Origin: Spirochaetales bacterium | GTDB lineage: Bacteria; Spirochaetota; Spirochaetia; ARS1246 | Reading direction: 5' to 3' | NCBI GenBank assembly: GCA_018644745.1 | Contig: JABGPX010000703.1 | Location: forward strand, 1 to 13,347 | Length of the DNA: 13,347 bases | Part shown: in pieces, positions 8,017 through 13,347 of the stretch | How the letters are laid out: each line of letters begins with the position of its first letter | Position numbering within the stretch: the first letter of the stretch is position 1 | The notes under the pieces: generated by a model | Databases searched by the model: none | Told to the model about the DNA's origin: nothing | The model's input: the letters and a program-made list of their open reading frames with translations, nothing else | Translations under genes and position numbers: made by a program

Positions 8017-8981
8017 ATGCTCATGTAACCGCCGACAATTTGAAGGTCTATTTTCAATCTAGGTCCGGTCTATTTCGGTCTATTGATGTTAAAGCCGTGG
8101 ACGACGTGAGCATTGAGATTCCCCGAGGGACCACCCTGGCTCTCGTTGGAGAATCCGGATCCGGTAAAACAACTCTCGGCAGAGCGCTGCTAAAACTGCT
8201 CGAATTAAAAGCGGGGCGGATCCTCATCGACGATCTGGATATCAGCACATTGCGTCGGTCCGCCGCAAAAAAATTCCGCCGAAAAGCCCAGGCCATTTTC
8301 CAGGATCCATATTCGAGTATCAGCCCGTACATGACGGTCGGAGAGATAATAGAAGAACCTCTCCTGATCCATGGTATCGGCGGAAGAAAGGAACGCTCAG
8401 ATGCTATAACTCGGGCTATTGAAATGGTCAAGCTCTCTCCGGCAGCTGAGATCCGAGGGAAGTTCCCCCACAATTTATCCGGTGGCCAACGACAGCGGGT
8501 TTCCATCGCAAGGGCGATGGTACTGGATCCAGAGTTTGTCGTTGCCGATGAACCGGTGTCGATGGTCGACGCATCAAACAGAGCGGAGATTCTACTCTTG
8601 CTGAGAGAGCTGCAGGAAGGCAGGAATATTTCCTTTCTTTATATAACTCACGATATCGCAAACGCTCGGCATTTCTCGGATAGAATCGGTGTGATGTATC
8701 TTGGGACGATTGTCGAAGAAGGGGGCTCCTCGGAAGTAATTGACCGACCTCTTCATCCATATACCCTGGGGCTTATCGCCGCGGTTCCGGAGCCTGATCC
8801 CGCGAATAGAAAGAAACTGAGAGCGGTAATGTCCGGCGAGCTTCCGAACGCCGCGCGGGTGCCCCCAGGTTGTCCGTTTCATCCGCGTTGCACAAAGATG
8901 ATTCCGGGCACTTGCGACGTAGAAAGACCTGAGATGAGAGACAACCAGGGTGACCATCGGGTTGCCTGCCATCTGTACTAA
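8013..8981 (+). CDS. ABC transporter ATP-binding protein, DppF/OppF type
   Basis: Second cytoplasmic ATPase, 322 aa, expected to pair with the DppD-type subunit. Motifs are Walker A GESGSGKT (46-53), Q-loop Gln97 in IFQDPYSS, signature LSGGQRQR (155-162), Walker B FVVADEP with Asp179 and Glu180, and H-loop His213. The D-loop reads SMVDAS, the usual DppF/OppF variant of SALD. HPYTLGLIAAVPEPDP leads into the C-terminal transporter extension with cysteines at 287, 293, 301 and 319. Nothing appears degraded. It is followed by a 36-nt gap, the longest break inside the operon. Confidence 0.95.
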   Translation: MNAHVTADNLKVYFQSRSGLFRSIDVKAVDDVSIEIPRGTTLALVGESGSGKTTLGRALLKLLELKAGRILIDDLDISTLRRSAAKKFRRKAQAIFQDPYSSISPYMTVGEIIEEPLLIHGIGGRKERSDAITRAIEMVKLSPAAEIRGKFPHNLSGGQRQRVSIARAMVLDPEFVVADEPVSMVDASNRAEILLLLRELQEGRNISFLYITHDIANARHFSDRIGVMYLGTIVEEGGSSEVIDRPLHPYTLGLIAAVPEPDPANRKKLRAVMSGELPNAARVPPGCPFHPRCTKMIPGTCDVERPEMRDNQGDHRVACHLY

Positions 8982-9002
8982 CACGCCCGGCGGCAGATTG
9001 CC

Positions 9003-9010
9003 GGAAGGAA
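9003..9010 (+). promoter_or_regulatory. Shine-Dalgarno supporting a GTG start for the OppA-like gene
   Basis: GGAAGGAA contains AAGGA (9005-9009), 8 nt before the GTG at 9018. The GTG opens directly into a good signal peptide (MKIKIYC, then a hydrophobic core), so site and start support each other. Confidence 0.7.
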
Positions 9011-9017
9011 ATCTTAA

Positions 9018-10643
9018 GTGAAGATCAAAATTTACTGTGTCGTGGTATCTCTGTTCATTCTTACCTCGACGGCATATTCCGTCGATGCTCCTGATGCCGA
9101 GAACACCATGACAGTAGCGTTAACCGCCGATGACATCACTCTCGATCCTCTCCATTCCTACCGAACCGATGAGCTCCAAATCGCTACCGGTATTTATGAA
9201 GGGCTTGTAGGTTACCATCCGCAAACCCTGCGGCCGATTCCAGGTGCTGCGTACAAATGGGATATTAGCGATGACGGCAGAACATACCGGTTTTATCTTC
9301 GTAAGCGTGCGAAGTTCAGCAACGGGGACTCGGTAACCGCGGAAGATTTTCGTGAATCCTGGCTGCGGATCATAAACCCGGAGGCCGAAGGTGAGTACTC
9401 TTTTCTCTTTGATGTAATAAGAGGCGCTGCTGACTATCGCGGCGGCCGAAGAGCCGATTCTGCTTCAGTGGGAATTCGGACAGCCGGCTCTCATATCTTG
9501 GTTGTAGAACTCGATCGACCTGCGAGCCATTTTATGAGCATGCTTCCTCATATGAGTTTCGCTCCGATCCATCAGAAGTATCGTGAAAACACCGGTTGGG
9601 AGCAGCGTCCCGCAGACGGGAGCAATTCTAAAATACAGGAGCCGCTTATTTCAAACGGGCCGTTTGTTTTATCAAGTTGGACCGCGGATGAAATGCACCT
9701 CGAACGAAATTTAGAATATTGGGACAGCTGGCACGTCGCGTTGGATGGGATCAGACTCATTTCGGTTGATAATCCTGTGGAGACTTCGCGGCTGCTGAAT
9801 AATGGAGATGTTCTGTGGGCGGATTACGCAGACACCAGTCTGCTGGAGAATGGATCGTTAGTGCAGGTAGGAGCTCTCTTTGCAACTTCGTACCTGTATT
9901 TTAGAACTGAAGCCGAGCCCTGGGATAATCCGCTCGTGCGGAAGGGTCTTGCGTTGCTGATTCCCTGGAACCAGCTGCGGAGCAACGCGTCCGCTTTTAT
10001 CAGCACTACGCTGGTACCCGCTGTCGGGTTCTATGAGCCTCCCGCCGGGCTGGTAGAGAAGGACGTAGAGAAAGGCCTCGCTCTCCTTGAAGAAGCAGGA
10101 TATCCGAAAGGAAAAGGACTGCCGGAGATTTCTATCGTTGTTACACCCGGAAGCGTCGCGGAGAGCGTGGCAACCGAAGCGGCTGACATTTGGAAAAATT
10201 TATTAGATGTCAGCGTGGAGATTGTACAGGTCAGCTTTAATCAATATACAAATGTCATTAGGCAGGGCGGTTATACAATGGGATCTTCTACGTGGATAGG
10301 AGATTTCGCCGACCCGCTTTCTTTTCTTCAGATGTGGATAACCGGCACTAAACTCAATGATGCACGGTATTCAAGTTCTCGATACGACGATCTCATCGAA
10401 GACGCTCTTTCCCGGAATGACGAATCGCGTTTCGAGATACTTGGGCAGGCAGAGGAAATCCTGCTCTCCGGTGATGTTGTTGTGCTGCCTTTGGCGAATC
10501 CGCCGTCGTTCAATCTTGTTGATCTAGAACGCGTTCAGGGATGGTATTCCAATGCTCTCGATATTCATCCATTCAAATTCATAGCATTCAGGAAACCCAA
10601 TGTACCTGATGGTTATGTTATGGTCACCGATCAGCTAAAATAA
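9018..10643 (+). CDS. Family 5 ABC solute-binding protein, canonical OppA-like
   Basis: Periplasmic oligopeptide-type binding protein, 541 aa, GTG start. The signal peptide covers residues 1-21, likely cut after AYS; the only early Cys (7) is in the hydrophobic core, so this is not a lipoprotein. Blocks run in the usual order: TMTVALTADDITLDPLHSYR (30-49), RTYRFYLRKRAKFSNGDSVT (about 88-107), AEDFRESW, SNGPFVLSSW (212-221), then LEYWDSWHVALDGIRLISVD, PWDNPLVRKGLALLIPW and YSSSRYDDLIEDAL. The EYSFLFDVIRGAADYR stretch is reminiscent of spirochaetal OppA. It is the last gene of the transporter operon and the second binding protein in it, so it may feed the same permeases with a different ligand. 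Its stop lies inside the 3' end of the opposing hydrolase gene. Confidence 0.93.
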   Translation: MKIKIYCVVVSLFILTSTAYSVDAPDAENTMTVALTADDITLDPLHSYRTDELQIATGIYEGLVGYHPQTLRPIPGAAYKWDISDDGRTYRFYLRKRAKFSNGDSVTAEDFRESWLRIINPEAEGEYSFLFDVIRGAADYRGGRRADSASVGIRTAGSHILVVELDRPASHFMSMLPHMSFAPIHQKYRENTGWEQRPADGSNSKIQEPLISNGPFVLSSWTADEMHLERNLEYWDSWHVALDGIRLISVDNPVETSRLLNNGDVLWADYADTSLLENGSLVQVGALFATSYLYFRTEAEPWDNPLVRKGLALLIPWNQLRSNASAFISTTLVPAVGFYEPPAGLVEKDVEKGLALLEEAGYPKGKGLPEISIVVTPGSVAESVATEAADIWKNLLDVSVEIVQVSFNQYTNVIRQGGYTMGSSTWIGDFADPLSFLQMWITGTKLNDARYSSSRYDDLIEDALSRNDESRFEILGQAEEILLSGDVVVLPLANPPSFNLVDLERVQGWYSNALDIHPFKFIAFRKPNVPDGYVMVTDQLK

Positions 10644-11487
10644 AGGGCTCCAATAAATCCGCAACCATCGCAGCTCCGGCTTCGCTCAAATGTAAATGGT
10701 CTGCATGAATAGAGAATCCATTTTTCTCGGCAATTGTGTCAAAGCTCCTCTTGAAGATGTAGCGGGAGAGAACATTTTTCATCATAAGAGATCTTTTTTT
10801 TGAAAAGTCGTGTTTGGTACTGCCAGGGTTGGTTTTAAGATATTCCTCCATTGTCTCGTGCAGCGGTAAATAGACAATACCAAATTCTTCAGCGATTTCA
10901 CGAATTATCCCGCTGTATTTTCTGCCCATAGCAAACGCAGGATGATCAGGGTCTTCTCCCACGGTCGGCAGCGATAGAAAAGCAACTCTAGTATTTTCAA
11001 GACTCGTGAGGCTCTTGGCAATCTGAGTAAGATTCTCACGAAACCACTCGGCGTCCGGAACTTGGGGTAGATTCCAATCTTCTATAAATCTTTGCTGGCT
11101 TTCTGGGCTCATGAGAGAGTTCACGTCATTGGTACCGATAAGTACGGAAACTATATCCGGCTTGCACGCGATGATTTCATCAAGTTCCAGTACTATGTTG
11201 TAGGCAAGACGGCTGTTGTCACCTGCATTAATGAAATAATACGAGTCCATTCCCGGACGCGCGGCGAGAATATCCAGATAGCTTGCGCTCACGGTGCCGA
11301 GGGTGAGGCTGTCGCCGGCAAAAACTATGATGGGCCGATCATCGACAGATGGTCCCGCGGCAAGATACGCCGCCAGGTTATTCTCGGGGAGTTCGGTAGC
11401 CTGGCGCTGAGCGTACATAATCGATACTCCGGCGACCCCGCCGACTATTAGGAGAATCGCGCCCGAAATGAGCAATGTTTTTACCAT
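10624..11487 (-). CDS. Membrane-anchored SGNH/GDSL-family hydrolase
   Basis: Predicted esterase or deacylase of the SGNH superfamily, 287 aa. Residues 4-25 form one hydrophobic helix (LLISGAILLIVGGVAGVSIM) that would anchor the catalytic domain outside the cytoplasm; cleavage near YAQ is an alternative. All family blocks are visible: block I FAGDSLTLG with Ser60, block II Gly89 in NAGDNS, block III GTND with Asn120, and block V DHLHLSEAG with Asp263 and His266. The fold and catalysis are therefore well supported; the substrate (acetylated polysaccharide, peptidoglycan, lipid) is unknown. It lies 55 nt downstream of the sensor kinase on the same strand. No Shine-Dalgarno motif precedes the ATG. 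Its 3' end overlaps the opposing OppA-like gene by 20 nt. Confidence 0.9.
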   Translation of the reverse strand: MVKTLLISGAILLIVGGVAGVSIMYAQRQATELPENNLAAYLAAGPSVDDRPIIVFAGDSLTLGTVSASYLDILAARPGMDSYYFINAGDNSRLAYNIVLELDEIIACKPDIVSVLIGTNDVNSLMSPESQQRFIEDWNLPQVPDAEWFRENLTQIAKSLTSLENTRVAFLSLPTVGEDPDHPAFAMGRKYSGIIREIAEEFGIVYLPLHETMEEYLKTNPGSTKHDFSKKRSLMMKNVLSRYIFKRSFDTIAEKNGFSIHADHLHLSEAGAAMVADLLEPFILADR

Positions 11488-11493
11488 ATATAT

Positions 11494-11522
11494 ATTCTAA
11501 GTGATCGGCACCGGTCTCGCAA
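11494..11522 (-). promoter_or_regulatory. Candidate sigma70-type promoter for the SGNH hydrolase, possibly leaderless
   Basis: On the minus strand TTGCGA (11522-11517), a 17-nt spacer and TAGAAT (11499-11494) match the -35 and -10 consensus at 4/6 and 5/6 positions. The -10 ends 6 nt before the ATG (11487), so transcription would start at or next to the start codon. That fits the absence of a ribosome binding site. Such matches also arise by chance. Confidence 0.35.
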
Positions 11523-11537
11523 TGCGCGAATCCGCAT
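11522..11537 (-). other. Short inverted repeat between kinase and hydrolase genes
   Basis: ATGCG and CGCAT are separated by GATTCG, giving a 5-bp stem with a 6-nt loop, just after the kinase stop codon. No T-run follows, so it is not a convincing terminator. It abuts the candidate -35 element and could be an operator half-site or chance. Confidence 0.25.
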
Positions 11538-11542
11538 CCTCT

Positions 11543-13347
11543 CTAAGATGAGTGCGCGATGAGCACCTTGTTCTTACCAGCGACTTTGGCGTCGTACATC
11601 GCTGAGTCAGCCCGGGAGATATATTCGGCCAGCGATGCCATGCGAAAAGTTTCTATTCCCGCAATGCCTGCACTGAATGTGCAGGTATCACCGGCAATCC
11701 GAAAATCGCCAAAGAGATCTTTTATTCGGTTCAGCGAGGCAGCCGCGAAATCTTCGGTAGAGTCGGACAGAAAAATTACGAACTCTTCTCCTCCGTAGCG
11801 TCCAACCAAGTCGGTTGACCTCAGTTGATGCACGAGCGTCTTGGCAAGCTGCGATAGTACTCGATCTCCTGCTTGGTGGCCATGGGCGTCGTTTATTTGC
11901 TTGAAATCATCAATATCGAGAAATGCCAGACTCGCGGAACCTCCGGTACGCTCAAGGCGTTTCAGTTCTCGCTCCGCACTTTTTTCCCAGGCCGCACGGG
12001 TGAACAGCCCCGTAAGGCCGTCGTGCAGCGCGACCTCATCTTGGTCAGCCTCTCTCTGCAGCATCCCTTGCACCTTAGTTTTCAGTACATCGAAGGAGAA
12101 AGGTTTTGCTATGTAATCAACCGCGCCTGCATTGAGGCCTTCAATTACCGAGTCGTGGGATACCCTGGCCGTGAGCAGAATTACCGGTATTAACTTGAGT
12201 TCGGGGTCTTTGCGGAGTTCCCGGCACAATGTTATCCCATCCATACGCGGCATCATAACGTCGCTGATTATTAGGCGAGGTGCGTTAGTTTTCGCTTTTT
12301 CAAGTCCATCCAATCCATCAATCGCTTCGACGATATCGCATATACCTTCGAGACATGACTTAAGGTAATCTCGCATGTCCTGATTGTCTTCCACGACCAT
12401 TACGGTCCGCGGAGACTCGGCCGTCTGGGGCTTGTTTGCTTTGATCTCCTTTGGTTTCTGGATTTCGTATTCGAGCTCAGGCAGAAATACATCAAATCGG
12501 GTTCCTTCGCCCAGTATGCTCGATGTAGAGATATCTCCACCCATAACCTGGATAAGTTCTTTGACGATGCTTAATCCGATTCCCGTTCCCTCATGTTCGC
12601 GGGTTGGAGATGAGTCGACTTGATAGAACCTATCGTAAATCTTTGAGATTGAATCCTCAGGAATACCCGGTCCCGTGTCTTCAACAGCTATTTCGATACC
12701 TGCGGGGCTAATCCGGCGCTTGAGGTACACCGTAACAGATGCGTCCGATGAAGAAAATTTACAGGCGTTGGAAATGAGATTTGAAATAATCTTTTCTACG
12801 AGCTCACGATCGTAGGAAAGATCAATCGATGGAGATTCCGATTTGAGCTGGATGGTGATGTTCCTCTGCGAGTAGACCGCCGAGAACGACTCAACCAGTT
12901 CCTGAACACAGGAATTGATATTCCCGGCTTTGGGTTTTGTACGAACCATGCCCGTATCGATCCGTGTCAAATCCAAAATTTGATCAATCATATCCTGCAG
13001 ACGGCGGGCATTGCGGGCCATCATCTCAAGTAGATCCTCGATATTATCTGCCGGGGTTTCCGTTTCTCGAGCGAGAAGGTTTTCCAAGGGGCCGAGTATC
13101 AGCGTAAGCGGAGTGCGAAGCTCGTGAGAAATATTCTGAAAGAATGTTGTTCGCTGCTGTTCGTGTTTCCTTACTTCGAGTAGGAGGGCTTCTGTTTTTG
13201 CCTGCTCAGCGAGCAGTCTGTCTTCTGTATCCTCTGCTCCGTAGCGAGCGATAAGTGCGTTCATAACTACAACCGCGAATATGCTGCACGTGACGAAAAA
13301 TTGTAAACTGAGCAGCTGCCTGTCAGTCAGAACGTAAAGAGGTCCGA
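11543..13347 (-). CDS. Hybrid sensor histidine kinase with receiver and GGDEF diguanylate cyclase domains, 5' end outside window
   Basis: The frame is open through the right edge. The 27 codons before the ATG at 13264 encode the end of a membrane helix (LLSLQFFVTCSIFAVVV), so that Met is internal and the sensor part lies beyond the window. That helix resembles, from memory, the last helix of MASE1-type sensors. Numbering from that Met: coiled linker 10-38; HisKA with FFQNISHELRTP, phosphoacceptor His47; HATPase with N-box Asn162/Asn166, G1 EDTGPGIP (195-202) and G2 EGTGIGL (225-231); receiver about 286-403 with Asp293, phosphoacceptor Asp335, Thr365 and Lys387; GGDEF domain about 410-570 with active site GGEEF (491-495) and inhibitory I-site RSTD (482-485) exactly five residues before it. 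All catalytic residues look intact. The likely output is cyclic di-GMP controlled by intramolecular phosphotransfer, as in WspE plus WspR joined into one chain. No DNA-binding domain is present. Confidence 0.92.
   Translation of the reverse strand, partial: GPLYVLTDRQLLSLQFFVTCSIFAVVVMNALIARYGAEDTEDRLLAEQAKTEALLLEVRKHEQQRTTFFQNISHELRTPLTLILGPLENLLARETETPADNIEDLLEMMARNARRLQDMIDQILDLTRIDTGMVRTKPKAGNINSCVQELVESFSAVYSQRNITIQLKSESPSIDLSYDRELVEKIISNLISNACKFSSSDASVTVYLKRRISPAGIEIAVEDTGPGIPEDSISKIYDRFYQVDSSPTREHEGTGIGLSIVKELIQVMGGDISTSSILGEGTRFDVFLPELEYEIQKPKEIKANKPQTAESPRTVMVVEDNQDMRDYLKSCLEGICDIVEAIDGLDGLEKAKTNAPRLIISDVMMPRMDGITLCRELRKDPELKLIPVILLTARVSHDSVIEGLNAGAVDYIAKPFSFDVLKTKVQGMLQREADQDEVALHDGLTGLFTRAAWEKSAERELKRLERTGGSASLAFLDIDDFKQINDAHGHQAGDRVLSQLAKTLVHQLRSTDLVGRYGGEEFVIFLSDSTEDFAAASLNRIKDLFGDFRIAGDTCTFSAGIAGIETFRMASLAEYISRADSAMYDAKVAGKNKVLIAHSS

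Noticed and set aside
8991..9003. CGGCA-GAT-TGCCG inverted repeat between the second ATPase and the OppA-like gene
   Set aside because: The 5-bp stem with a 3-nt loop lacks a T-run and leads straight into the Shine-Dalgarno. It is too weak to call a terminator, though it might slightly affect translation.
10793..10801. T-run on the plus strand as a terminator for the transporter operon
   Set aside because: It lies inside the hydrolase gene, where it encodes adjacent Lys codons on the other strand, and I found no stable GC-rich stem directly before it.
11092..11451. Plus-strand open frame of 119 codons inside the hydrolase gene
   Set aside because: It is antisense to the conserved SGNH blocks and shows no domain or ribosome binding site.
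13262..13264. ATG as the true start of the kinase gene
   Set aside because: The frame continues open to the right edge and the upstream codons encode the rest of a membrane helix, so this Met is internal.

Overview
The window reads as bacterial accessory chromosome, roughly balanced in base composition and almost fully coding. Both solute-binding proteins carry type I-style signal peptides without a lipobox, Shine-Dalgarno motifs are clear at several starts, and there is a hybrid histidine kinase with a diguanylate cyclase domain. Together these point to a diderm bacterium. The canonical OppA-like protein at 9018-10643 resembles, from memory, spirochaetal OppA proteins, so Spirochaetota is a tentative guess. 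No 16S or other marker gene is present to confirm it.

Positions 1-10643 (plus strand) form one tightly packed putative operon of seven genes. The order is: a secreted six-Asp-box beta-propeller protein (cut by the left edge), a large family 5 solute-binding protein, two permeases, two ATPases, and a second, canonical OppA-like binding protein. All but the last junction are overlaps or a 1-nt gap. The five transporter genes plus the extra binding protein would make a complete peptide/nickel/opine-type (Opp/Dpp) ABC importer. The likely substrate is an oligopeptide or another small oligomer, but the sequence does not fix it.

The most unusual feature is the first binding protein. Its sequence blocks appear in circularly permuted order relative to ordinary OppA/DppA: the part that is normally C-terminal comes directly after the signal peptide, the part that is normally N-terminal follows, and an extra beta-rich C-terminal domain closes the protein. 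Its partner permease (5582-7030) carries a large extra extracytoplasmic domain of about 210 residues between its first membrane helix and the permease core. With the coupled propeller protein, this suggests an importer with an elaborate extracytoplasmic face. The normal-order OppA at the end of the same operon is a built-in reference.

Positions 10624-13347 (minus strand) hold two genes that converge on the operon and overlap its 3' end by 20 nt. The upstream gene, cut by the right edge, encodes a membrane sensor kinase with receiver and GGDEF domains (HisKA-HATPase-REC-GGDEF), predicted to turn a signal into cyclic di-GMP. The downstream gene is a membrane-anchored SGNH/GDSL hydrolase with a complete catalytic set, possibly expressed from its own leaderless promoter. 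The only intergenic gaps are 36 nt (8982-9017) and 55 nt (11488-11542). No RNA genes, insertion sequences, CRISPR arrays or convincing intrinsic terminators were seen.
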